64,000 bases of DNA from Flavobacteriaceae bacterium NBU2973. GTDB taxonomy: Bacteria > Bacteroidota > Bacteroidia > Flavobacteriales > Flavobacteriaceae. The position numbers and the translations under genes are program-made. The notes beneath the pieces are model-generated. The model had not been told where the DNA came from. It saw only the letters and a program-made list of their open reading frames with translations, and searched no databases. Of this stretch, positions 17,116 through 24,983 are shown one piece after another (the first letter of the stretch is position 1; every line of letters begins with the position of its first letter). Location: positions 1-64,000 of the forward strand of contig JAOEIQ010000006.1 in assembly GCA_026162565.1 (NCBI GenBank). The letters are read 5' to 3'.

Positions 17116-17160
17116 CAAAAGTATAAAATATACATCTAAAGTTACGACATAATGTCGTAA
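17116..17160 (-). promoter_or_regulatory. hicBA-like promoter box and 19-bp operator palindrome
   Basis: On the minus strand TACTTTTG (17123-17116) fits the -7 box TAnnTTTG. At 17142-17160 lies a perfect dyad, TTACGACAT-A-ATGTCGTAA. The dyad covers the place where the -33 element should be, so a bound protein would block the promoter. The ATG is at 17050. Confidence 0.55.
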
Positions 17161-17395
17161 TCAATTCTTATTTATAAACGGTCTAAATAACCGTTAAACT
17201 GCTCAATCCTTTACTATTAGACGTATAACTAGCTTATAAGTTACAAAATATGTGCCATTTAACAAAACGAATAGATTGATATTTTATTACTTGAATATCA
17301 GTTAATTACAAAATATTTTAAAAAAATAGTGTAAAGTACTATATAAATCCCATATTTTTATGATATCAATTTAATATCATTATAAATTTAAAATT
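17161..17395. other. Intergenic region with further dyads
   Basis: With 17051-17160 this forms a 345-base gap without genes. AACGGT (17177-17182) mirrors ACCGTT (17190-17195). ATGATAT (17360-17366) mirrors ATATCAT (17374-17380), 16 bases before the SPFH gene. AGTGTAAAG at 17328-17336 is the exact inverse of CTTTACACT at 14653-14661 on the other side of the islet. Confidence 0.5.
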
Positions 17396-18256
17396 ATGAA
17401 AGAAGAGAAAATTATTGTCCCAGCAAATGGTTATGTTATGCTACTGGTTTTTCTAATATTATTTATAGGAAGCATAGCAGCAATTATATCATTTAGAACG
17501 CCTTGGTTTGGTATTACATTATTTTTAGGTATTGTAACTATGTTTGGTTTTTTAATGGTTCAGCCAAACAATTCTAGAGTGCTTCTTTTATTCGGTAAAT
17601 ATGTAGGCACAGTGAAGAAAAATGGCTTTTATTGGGTAAACCCATTTTATACAAAAAAGAAAATATCGTTACGCGCAAGCAATTTTGATAGTGAACGTTT
17701 AAAAGTAAATGATAAGTTGGGTAATCCAATTATGATTAGTACTATACTTGTTTGGAGAGTTTTAGACACCTACAAAGCGGCTTTTGACGTCGATAATTTT
17801 GAGAACTTTGTTCGTGTGCAAACTGATGCAGCTGTGCGCAAATTAGCAAGTATGTATCCTTACGACAATTTTGCAGACGAAGGTCATGATGAAGACATCA
17901 CACTCCGTTCTAGTGTAAACGAGGTTAGTAATGCATTAGAAAAAGAAATTGACGAGCGTTTATCTATAGCAGGAATTGAAGTATTAGAAGCGCGAATAGG
18001 CTATTTAGCTTATGCTCAAGAAATTGCGAATGCCATGTTAAAACGTCAGCAAGCTACAGCTATAGTCGCTGCGAGACATAAAATTGTTGAAGGTGCTGTA
18101 AGCATGGTAGAAATGGCTTTAGAAGAATTAGGTAAAAAACAAATTGTTGATTTAGATGAAGAACGTAAAGCCGCAATGGTTAGTAACCTGATGGTAATTT
18201 TATGTGGTGATAAGGATGCCTCTCCTGTTTTAAATACCGGAACTTTAAATCAATAA
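17396..18256 (+). CDS. SPFH (band 7) domain membrane protein
   Basis: The 286-residue protein has two N-terminal hydrophobic segments (about 14-36 and 38-57). The SPFH domain follows from about residue 60, with NSRVLLLFGKYVGTVKKNGFYWVNP, ISTILVWRVLDTYKAAFDV and a helical region rich in A and E (206-260). SPFH proteins form oligomeric rings in membranes and organise proteases or lipid microdomains. This is the first gene of a tightly packed set of six (17396-20217). It ends two bases before the next ATG. Confidence 0.9.
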   Translation: MKEEKIIVPANGYVMLLVFLILFIGSIAAIISFRTPWFGITLFLGIVTMFGFLMVQPNNSRVLLLFGKYVGTVKKNGFYWVNPFYTKKKISLRASNFDSERLKVNDKLGNPIMISTILVWRVLDTYKAAFDVDNFENFVRVQTDAAVRKLASMYPYDNFADEGHDEDITLRSSVNEVSNALEKEIDERLSIAGIEVLEARIGYLAYAQEIANAMLKRQQATAIVAARHKIVEGAVSMVEMALEELGKKQIVDLDEERKAAMVSNLMVILCGDKDASPVLNTGTLNQ

Positions 18257-18258
18257 TT

Positions 18259-18432
18259 ATGACAAAAAATCAAATATATAGTGTAGCAATTGGTACTGCT
18301 GGTGGCACAAGTATTGGCACAACCATTGGAGCTGTAATTGGTAACGTTGTTATGGGAACAATTTATGGTTCTCTTGTTGGAATTTGTATTGGAGTCCTAA
18401 TTGCATATATATTTTTAAAAGAAGAAAAATGA
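18259..18432 (+). CDS. Tiny glycine-rich membrane protein
   Basis: The 57-residue protein starts MTKNQIYSVAIGTAGG and is nearly all hydrophobic, with repeated G-x-x-x-G spacing (GTTIGAVIGNVVMGTIYGSL), then GVLIAYIFLKEEK. It is probably two closely packed helices. It starts two bases after the SPFH stop and its TGA overlaps the ATG of the next gene (ATGA), so its place in the operon supports it as real. The function is unknown; it may be a small subunit of the SPFH complex. Confidence 0.65.
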   Translation: MTKNQIYSVAIGTAGGTSIGTTIGAVIGNVVMGTIYGSLVGICIGVLIAYIFLKEEK

Positions 18433-18590
18433 AGGAATATAAAGCATTAGCACCATCATTAGGTTGGAAAAACAGAGTTCAAAATCTTGAAGATATACTC
18501 AATAGTTATGCTAGAGAAGGATGGACAGTAAAAGAAATTACCGTCGTTAATAAGGTATTAATCATTTTTGAGCGCGATAAAAATAGATAA
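18429..18590 (+). CDS. DUF4177-like small protein
   Basis: The 53-residue protein uses the ATG at 18429, which overlaps the previous stop by four bases; an upstream in-frame ATG at 18384 lies inside the preceding gene and is rejected. MKEYKALAP, then LEDILNSYAREGWTVKEI and VLIIFERDK match the DUF4177 pattern (strand, helix with GW, strand ending in ER). The function is unknown; it is cytosolic. Confidence 0.7.
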   Translation: MKEYKALAPSLGWKNRVQNLEDILNSYAREGWTVKEITVVNKVLIIFERDKNR

Positions 18591-18591
18591 G

Positions 18592-19095
18592 ATGAATGAT
18601 AGACCGAAACTAAAAATTCCACTAGAAACTCACGATTTGATTTTAGAAATCACCAACATTACTTTATTAGTAGGTATTTGGCTATATGTTATTAGTAACT
18701 ATTCTAATTTACCAGAAACTATTCCTACTCATTTTAATGCAAAAGGAGAACCAGATGATACAGGAAGTAAAATACTATTGTGGATTTTACCAATAATTTC
18801 TCTTGTTACTTTTGGTCTTATATATTTTATTTCTAAAAAACCACATATACACAATTATATGGTTAATATTAACGAAGAAAATGCGTTTAAAAACTATAAG
18901 TTAAGTAGTCGTTTTTTAAGATATACTAATCTGTTTTGTCTGTTTTTATTTTCAGCTATTGTTTATCAAACAGTTGAATTAGCAAAAGGACATAACCCAA
19001 ATATTTTAGGAACACCTTTCTTAATTTTCACATTAGTGTTTCCTTTTATTGGAATTGCTATAATATTCTATTATCAGAAAAAAATAAATAGTTAA
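18592..19095 (+). CDS. DUF1648 domain membrane protein
   Basis: The 167-residue protein starts at 18592, one base after the previous stop. Four hydrophobic helices are visible. The first loop carries YSNLPETIPTHFNAKGEPD, the hallmark of DUF1648. Such domains occur in SdpI-like immunity and other small membrane proteins; no SdpI-specific partner is seen, so the role is open. It lies in the middle of the SPFH operon. Confidence 0.85.
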   Translation: MNDRPKLKIPLETHDLILEITNITLLVGIWLYVISNYSNLPETIPTHFNAKGEPDDTGSKILLWILPIISLVTFGLIYFISKKPHIHNYMVNINEENAFKNYKLSSRFLRYTNLFCLFLFSAIVYQTVELAKGHNPNILGTPFLIFTLVFPFIGIAIIFYYQKKINS

Positions 19096-19097
19096 TT

Positions 19098-20036
19098 ATG
19101 AAAACTCTTGTTCAATTCTTCATTCTAATATTTATAACTATAGTTTCAGGGCAATCTGACATTACCTCTGAAGAAATAACTCTTAAAAATGATAGTATCA
19201 TTCTTCCAGGAACACTTACCTATAACAAATCATTAGAAAGTCAACCTTTAGTGATTTTTGTTCATGGTTCTGGGAATATTGACAGAAACGGTAATCAATC
19301 TGGAGGTATTTACGCAAACTACATTAAACAATTGGCGGATTCACTCAATCAAAAAAATATAGCTTTTTACAGGTATGACAAACGAACAGCAACCATAGCT
19401 AATTATAAAATAAAATCAATGAGAGCAACATCTTTTGATTCGTTTATAGAAGATGTTACAATAGCCATAAATAATTTTAAAGATGACAATCGTTTCTCAT
19501 CCATAACATTAATTGGCCACAGTCAAGGCTCGACTGTAGCAATGTTAGCTGCTCAAAATGGAACCGTAAATAAATACATTTCATTAGCAGGTTTAGGGAG
19601 AAAATTCGAGAATTTTATAATAGATGAGTTTACAAAAGCTAGTCCTGAATTTGGTGATATTGCTACAAATCATTTTAAAGAATTACATGCTACTGGAGAA
19701 ATTAAAAATGTACATCCGCAATTAGCACATATTTTTGTAAAACAAAATATAGCTTTTTTAAAAAGTTGGATGAAATACGATCCATCAGAAGAAATTAAAA
19801 AACTCAATACACCAATATTACTTGTAAATGGCACAAAAGACATTCAAGTATTTCCATTAGATGCACAAAAACTACATGAAGCCAATCCTAATTCAGAATT
19901 AGTAATCATAAAAGATATGAATCATGTACTAAAACATATTGTTTCACAAGAAGATCAGCATAATTCCTATTCATCTCCAGATTTTCCTTTATCTCAAGAA
20001 CTCATTACCACAATAACAAAGTTTATTAAAAAATAA
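19098..20036 (+). CDS. Exported alpha/beta hydrolase
   Basis: The 312-residue protein has a signal peptide (1-18), the oxyanion loop HGSG (56-59), the nucleophile elbow GHSQGS with S142, the acid D248 in NGTKD and H276 in MNH. All three triad members are present. The family includes esterases and acyl-peptide hydrolases; the substrate is not predictable. It sits two bases after the DUF1648 gene and one base before the ribbon-helix-helix gene, so all are one transcript. Confidence 0.9.
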   Translation: MKTLVQFFILIFITIVSGQSDITSEEITLKNDSIILPGTLTYNKSLESQPLVIFVHGSGNIDRNGNQSGGIYANYIKQLADSLNQKNIAFYRYDKRTATIANYKIKSMRATSFDSFIEDVTIAINNFKDDNRFSSITLIGHSQGSTVAMLAAQNGTVNKYISLAGLGRKFENFIIDEFTKASPEFGDIATNHFKELHATGEIKNVHPQLAHIFVKQNIAFLKSWMKYDPSEEIKKLNTPILLVNGTKDIQVFPLDAQKLHEANPNSELVIIKDMNHVLKHIVSQEDQHNSYSSPDFPLSQELITTITKFIKK

Positions 20037-20037
20037 A

Positions 20038-20217
20038 ATGGCAAAGAAAAAAGCTTTTGCATTGCGAATCAATGAAGATATGCTCAAGGCTATTGAAAAA
20101 TGGGCTGCAGATGAATTTCGCAGTACTAATGGTCAATTAGAGTGGATGCTCATGCAAAGTCTTAAAAAAGCAAAACGAGAGCCAAAACCTAAAACCGATT
20201 CCTCAAAAGAACGTTAA
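20038..20217 (+). CDS. Arc-like ribbon-helix-helix DNA-binding protein
   Basis: The 59-residue protein has KKAFALRINEDMLKAIEKWA and then STNGQLEWMLMQSLKKAKRE, which is the strand-helix-helix layout of Arc/MetJ-type repressors (strand FALRI, helix A 13-24, turn with STN, helix B 31-44), and a basic tail. It is the last gene of the SPFH operon, beginning one base after the hydrolase stop. It may regulate the operon; the dyad at 17360-17380 is a candidate site. Confidence 0.75.
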   Translation: MAKKKAFALRINEDMLKAIEKWAADEFRSTNGQLEWMLMQSLKKAKREPKPKTDSSKER

Positions 20218-20251
20218 AATATTCTACAGCTTATTATAATACCGTATTTTT

Positions 20252-22465
20252 ATGCGTGTTAATAAAAGCAAATTGAAAAGAAAACTAACCATCCTTCTTA
20301 TTCTTTGCATGAGCTTGGGTTTTTCGCAAACCAAATCCTTTCATGTTAAATACATTACAGAAACCATTACTTTAGATGGCATACTAAACGAACCTGCATG
20401 GAGTCAAGCAGAATCTGCAACCAATTTCTGGCAGTACTTCCCAACAGATTCTATTCAAGCAAAACAACAAGCAGATATAAAAATGCTTTTTGATGATACA
20501 AATCTGTATGTTGGTATGAAAGTGAATGCTTCAAGCGATAATTTTGTAGTGCCTTCATTAAGACGTGACTTTAGAGCTGGTGGAAGTGATAATATTACCC
20601 TAATGTTCGACACTTTTAATGATGGTACAAATGCTATTATCTTTGGAACAAATCCCGAAGGCGTAAAGCGTGAAATGCTCCTTTCTGGAGGAGGAAATGA
20701 ATTACGAGGATTTAATGGCGCTTGGGACACCAAATGGAGAAGTAAAACTATCAAACATAAGGATCACTATATTGTTGAATGGATTATACCTTTTTCTGCC
20801 TTTAAATATCGTGAAGGTGAAACTAAATGGCGTTTTAATAGTTACCACTTTGATACTCAAGACAACGAGCGTAATACTTGGATTAACATTCCTCAAAATC
20901 AATTCATCTTTAACCTGGCATTTATGGGCGATATGATTTTTGAGAAACCTTTAGGCAAATCGAAATCTCCTATCTCTCTCATTCCTTATGTAAATGGGTT
21001 AGTTGGTAAAGATTATGAAACAAACGAGGAAACTTCAGATTTTAAATTTGGAGGAGATGCGAGAATGACTGTAGGTAATAGTATGAATCTGGATCTAACT
21101 ATCAATCCAGATTTTTCTCAAGTAGAAGTTGACCAACAAGTAACGAACCTAACACGTTTTGAAATAGGTTTACCAGAGCGTCGTCAATTTTTTATTGAAA
21201 ATGCTGATCTTTTTGATGACTTTGGCAATAACAGAGATTCTAATCCATTTTTTTCTCGTCGCATAGGAATTGCCCAAGATATAAATGGTAATACTATTGA
21301 AAACGATATTATAGCAGGGGTAAGATTAAGTGGAAAGCTCACAAATAATACACGTATTGGTTTACTAAATATGCAAACTACAGATGATGTAGCTAACGAA
21401 ATTGCCACTACAAATAATGCCGTTGTAACGCTTCAACAAAAAGTGTTTAGTCGTTCTAACTTTAGTGTCATGTTTATCAATAAACAAGCGACTAAAGATT
21501 ATGATTTTTTAGAAGAAGATGAAAACTATAATCGAGTTATAGGAATTGATTACAGATTAGCTTCTGAAGATAATACTTGGAGTGGTAAATATTTTTTACA
21601 TAAATCATTTACTCCTAATACGGAAGGTAATGATTTTTCTTATGGTGCGCGTACAGAATTTAACTCTAGAAATTATAACGTGCGCTTAAGTGGTGTATTT
21701 GTTGGTGAGAGTTTTAATTCGGCTTTAGGTTTTATTAGACGAAAAGATATTTTTAAAATAGATCCAAGTTTTCAACGTAATATTTGGCCTAAAGGAGATA
21801 GTAAAATTGTAAAACATGAACTGTCTGTTACTCCAATATTTATTTGGCGACCAGAATTAAATTTCGAAAATTCAGATTATACTATTTTTACTCGTTGGGA
21901 AGCGCAATTTAAAAACAACTCTAGTATTAATGCTTCTATGGCAAATAGATTTGTTAGACTTTATAGTCCTTTTGATCCAACTGGTACAGATGGAGCTATA
22001 GAACTTCCAGAAGGTGATTATTATTATTCAAGTTTTGGCGCTCAATTTAGATCTGACCAGCGCAAATTATTTTCCTACAGTATAGAACCTAGAATTGGGA
22101 AATTCTTTAATGGAGATATTTTTACTTTTGAAGGCTCTGTCAATTATCGTATTCAACCTTATTTCACTGGATCACTCCAATTACGGTATGACAGCATTAA
22201 CCTTCCAAATCCTTATACAAGTGCTAATTTATGGTTAATAGGACCTAGATTAGATGTAACATTTAACAAAAGTTTGTTTTGGGCAACCTTTATACAATAC
22301 AGCACACAACAAGAAAATTTTAGTTTAAACACAAGATTACAATGGCGATTTGCTCCGTTATCAGATTTATTTGTAGTTTACAACGATAATTATTTTACAG
22401 ATAATGTATTTGCTCCTAGAGTCAGATCGTTAAATGTAAAACTCACTTATTGGTTAAATATTTAA
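20252..22465 (+). CDS. DUF5916 outer-membrane protein with CBM9-like domain
   Basis: The 737-residue protein has a signal peptide (to about residue 25) and an N-terminal carbohydrate-binding family 9-like domain (about 30-220, starting ITLDGILNEPAWSQAE). The DUF5916 part (about 230-737) is rich in amphipathic strands and ends in an aromatic-rich C-terminus (LTYWLNI), typical of an outer-membrane barrel. Members are common in Bacteroidota and their function is not established; carbohydrate contact is suggested by the first domain only. It starts 34 bases after the ribbon-helix-helix gene and lies four bases before the DUF819 gene. Confidence 0.85.
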   Translation: MRVNKSKLKRKLTILLILCMSLGFSQTKSFHVKYITETITLDGILNEPAWSQAESATNFWQYFPTDSIQAKQQADIKMLFDDTNLYVGMKVNASSDNFVVPSLRRDFRAGGSDNITLMFDTFNDGTNAIIFGTNPEGVKREMLLSGGGNELRGFNGAWDTKWRSKTIKHKDHYIVEWIIPFSAFKYREGETKWRFNSYHFDTQDNERNTWINIPQNQFIFNLAFMGDMIFEKPLGKSKSPISLIPYVNGLVGKDYETNEETSDFKFGGDARMTVGNSMNLDLTINPDFSQVEVDQQVTNLTRFEIGLPERRQFFIENADLFDDFGNNRDSNPFFSRRIGIAQDINGNTIENDIIAGVRLSGKLTNNTRIGLLNMQTTDDVANEIATTNNAVVTLQQKVFSRSNFSVMFINKQATKDYDFLEEDENYNRVIGIDYRLASEDNTWSGKYFLHKSFTPNTEGNDFSYGARTEFNSRNYNVRLSGVFVGESFNSALGFIRRKDIFKIDPSFQRNIWPKGDSKIVKHELSVTPIFIWRPELNFENSDYTIFTRWEAQFKNNSSINASMANRFVRLYSPFDPTGTDGAIELPEGDYYYSSFGAQFRSDQRKLFSYSIEPRIGKFFNGDIFTFEGSVNYRIQPYFTGSLQLRYDSINLPNPYTSANLWLIGPRLDVTFNKSLFWATFIQYSTQQENFSLNTRLQWRFAPLSDLFVVYNDNYFTDNVFAPRVRSLNVKLTYWLNI

Positions 22466-22469
22466 AAAC

Positions 22470-23735
22470 ATGGAAAATCAACCTATTTTTACAAACGATG
22501 CAATAGTTTTCGGTCTGCTAATGTTAGCTCTAGGCTTTGTATTCTTCACTGAATCAAAAAAAAATGGCTTTTGGCCTAAATTTTACAAATATGTTCCAGG
22601 ATTATTAATGTGTTATTTAATTCCAGCCATTTTTAGTTCTTTAAATTTAATTTCACCTGAAATTTCCCAAACATATTATATCGCTAGTCGCTATTTATTA
22701 CCTGCTTCCCTAGTACTTCTTACTTTAAGTATCGATTTAAAAGCCGTTTTTAATTTAGGTTGGAAAGCACTAGCAATATTTTTCACTGGAACAATTGGGA
22801 TAATTATTGGTGGTCCAATAGCCATTTTAATCGTTTCTACTTTTGCTCCTGAAGCTGTTGGTGGAGTTGGTCCAGATGCTGTATGGAGAGGGTTATCAAC
22901 TCTAGCAGGAAGTTGGATTGGTGGTGGAGCTAATCAAGCAGCAATGTTAGAAATTTACGAATATAATCCTGCAAAATATGGAAACATGGTTATTGTTGAT
23001 ATAGTAGTTGCAAATATTTGGATGGCTTTATTACTTTTAGGAATAGGAAAAAAAGTTAAAATTGACAAATGGTTGAATGCTGATAATTCGGCAATAGACC
23101 ATTTACAAGAAAAGGTTCAAAACTTTCAAGAAAAAGTTGTTAGAAATCCGTCACTAACAGATTTAATGGTAATTCTTACTTTCGCATTTGTTGCTGTTGG
23201 CATTGCGCATTTTGGTTCAGAAAACATATCAACTTACCTTAAAGAAAACTTTCAATCAGTGAGTAATCCGAAAAGTGCTCTTTCTTCATTTGGAAGTGGT
23301 TTCTTTTGGCTAATTACTATAGCTACATGTATTGGAATTTTATTATCATTTACAAAAGCTAAAAATTATGAAGGCGCTGGAGCGAGTAAAATTGGGAGTG
23401 TCTTCATTTATATTCTTGTTGCTACTATAGGAATGAAAATGGATTTGTCTGGAATACTAGACAATCCTTGGCTAATAGTGATTGGCTTGATTTGGATGAG
23501 TATTCATGCTGGATTATTAGTTTTAGTTGCTAAACTTATAAAAGCACCATTTTTCTTTTTAGCTGTCGGAAGTCAGGCAAATGTAGGAGGTGCTGCCTCT
23601 GCTCCAGTTGTAGCAGCTGCATTTCATCCTTCTTTAGCTACAGTAGGAGCACTACTAGCTGTATTTGGTTATGTTGTTGGAACTTATGGTGCAATAATTT
23701 GTGCAGAATTAATGAAAATAGCATCTGGAGGATAA
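22470..23735 (+). CDS. DUF819 family membrane transporter
   Basis: The 421-residue protein has about ten hydrophobic helices and the conserved glycine-rich stretches of DUF819 (YjcL-like), including TLAGSWIGGGANQAAMLEI and GSQANVGGAASAPVVAAAFH. These two repeat-like segments suggest two inverted halves, as in sodium-coupled carriers. The substrate is unknown. It starts four bases after the DUF5916 stop, so the two are cotranscribed. Confidence 0.88.
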   Translation: MENQPIFTNDAIVFGLLMLALGFVFFTESKKNGFWPKFYKYVPGLLMCYLIPAIFSSLNLISPEISQTYYIASRYLLPASLVLLTLSIDLKAVFNLGWKALAIFFTGTIGIIIGGPIAILIVSTFAPEAVGGVGPDAVWRGLSTLAGSWIGGGANQAAMLEIYEYNPAKYGNMVIVDIVVANIWMALLLLGIGKKVKIDKWLNADNSAIDHLQEKVQNFQEKVVRNPSLTDLMVILTFAFVAVGIAHFGSENISTYLKENFQSVSNPKSALSSFGSGFFWLITIATCIGILLSFTKAKNYEGAGASKIGSVFIYILVATIGMKMDLSGILDNPWLIVIGLIWMSIHAGLLVLVAKLIKAPFFFLAVGSQANVGGAASAPVVAAAFHPSLATVGALLAVFGYVVGTYGAIICAELMKIASGG

Positions 23736-23790
23736 TCTATTTCGAAAAAATATAAGATATTTGCGAATCGTAAAATTAACGTATTCTCCT

Positions 23791-24492
23791 ATGAAGAAAA
23801 TTGCTTTATTAGCTTTTATATCTATATCAGTAGCTTGTTCTAAACAAACTAAAAACACTCAAATAACTGGTCTAGTTAAAGACTTAAAAAAAGGGACTTT
23901 ATATTTAGAGCAAGTAAAAGACACTACAGTTATTGTTGTAGATTCCTTTATTGTCTCTGCTGAAGAACCTTTTTTATTAGAAGTTGAATTAGATGAACCA
24001 GAAGTGCTTTCTTTACGTTTAGATAAAAACTCAAATGAAGAAGACAAAATAATTTTCTTCGCTGAAACTGGCACCACAGATATTCAAACTACACTTAAAA
24101 ACTTTTCGTTTGATGCAAAAGTAACAGGAGGTAATTTACAAGATAAATTTGCAGAATATAAAAGTTACATTAATAAATTTAATGATCAAGGTTTAAATTT
24201 AATTAAAACAAATTTAGAATCTCTAGCAACCAATAATAAAGATAGTATTGCTGCAATTCAAAAAAGAAATAATAATTATTTAAAACGCAAGTATCTTTTT
24301 GCAACAAATTTTGCCATCAACAATGGCGATTTAGAATTAGCACCTTATATAGCTATTTCAGAATTATATGATGCCAAAATAAGTTTATTAGATACCATAA
24401 ATAAATCGCTTACTCCTGAAGTAAAGGCTTCAAAATATGGTAAGCAACTTCAAGATTTTATTAATACTATAAAAAAAGATAGCCTGTATTAA
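23791..24492 (+). CDS. DUF4369 domain lipoprotein
   Basis: With the ATG at 23791 the protein is 233 residues and begins with a lipoprotein signal (ISVAC, cysteine 16). A TTG ten codons upstream would hide the signal and is not used. The N-terminal part (about 20-125) fits DUF4369: TGLVKDLKKGTLYLEQVKD, then EVELDEPEVLSLRLDK. This domain often precedes a thioredoxin domain in Bacteroidota, but none is present here; a helical C-terminal region follows. The function is unknown. It is probably periplasmic and ends at the terminator at 24517. Confidence 0.75.
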   Translation: MKKIALLAFISISVACSKQTKNTQITGLVKDLKKGTLYLEQVKDTTVIVVDSFIVSAEEPFLLEVELDEPEVLSLRLDKNSNEEDKIIFFAETGTTDIQTTLKNFSFDAKVTGGNLQDKFAEYKSYINKFNDQGLNLIKTNLESLATNNKDSIAAIQKRNNNYLKRKYLFATNFAINNGDLELAPYIAISELYDAKISLLDTINKSLTPEVKASKYGKQLQDFINTIKKDSLY

Positions 24493-24516
24493 ATTTAAGT
24501 ACTTAATACATAAAAT

Positions 24517-24546
24517 AAAAAAGCTTCTCAACATGAGAAGCTTTTT
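24517..24546. terminator. Bidirectional terminator
   Basis: AAAAGCTTCTC pairs with GAGAAGCTTTT around a short loop, with A/T runs on both sides. It separates the DUF4369 gene from the minus-strand tRNA. Confidence 0.85.
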
Positions 24547-24554
24547 GCTTTTAG

Positions 24555-24628
24555 AGCCGATAGAGGGACTCGAACCCACGACCTGCTGATTACAAATCAG
24601 CTGCTCTAGCCAGCTGAGCTATATCGGC
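24555..24628 (-). tRNA. tRNA-Thr (anticodon TGT)
   Basis: The minus strand folds into a full cloverleaf: acceptor GCCGATA/TATCGGC, D arm GCTC/GAGC, anticodon stem GCTGA/TCAGC with loop TTTGTAA, and a T arm with TTCGAGT. CCA is not encoded. The tRNA body is identical to that at 42635-42708. Confidence 0.95.
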
Positions 24629-24684
24629 GAAACGGTTGCAAATATAATTTTTGAATTACTATTTACAAATATTTTTTTTCGAAT

Positions 24685-24954
24685 TTATCCTAGCTTATTA
24701 ATCTTTTCGATTAAAGCACGTCCTCTATCTTCTAATTCTTGATTCACACCTTTAAGATGCTTTTTTCTGTTATCTACAGACTTATCATTTACTTTAGCAA
24801 TAAGGTCGTCAAAAGTATCTATAGCTTCATCTATAATAGCTCCGCTCTTTTGAATATCTTTATCTGGATTAGATAACTCCCAAATATAAACTGCTTCAAT
24901 AATGTCGCCTAAAACGTAATTAATATCTTTTTTAAGGTCTCTTAAACTTGCCAT
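24685..24954 (-). CDS. Small helical protein of unknown function
   Basis: The 89-residue protein is mostly helical and highly charged (MASLRDLKKDINYVLGDIIE...). There is no signal or membrane segment. Similar short proteins occur in Flavobacteriaceae without a known role. It lies 29 bases after the manA stop on the same strand and is probably the last gene of the idi-PTPS-manA operon. Confidence 0.7.
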   Translation of the reverse strand: MASLRDLKKDINYVLGDIIEAVYIWELSNPDKDIQKSGAIIDEAIDTFDDLIAKVNDKSVDNRKKHLKGVNQELEDRGRALIEKINKLG

Positions 24955-24983
24955 AATATTCTTAAATTTTTAATTGTACAAAA

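Noticed and set aside
18384-18428. Longer start of the DUF4177-like protein
   Set aside because: It lies within the preceding small membrane-protein gene; ATG at 18429 gives the usual ATGA overlap and family length.
18568-18591. Longer start of the DUF1648 protein
   Set aside because: It overlaps the DUF4177-like gene; ATG at 18592 fits the tight operon spacing.
24555-24628. tRNA-Thr as an integration site
   Set aside because: No integrase gene, no repeated tRNA end and no island-like cargo on either side.
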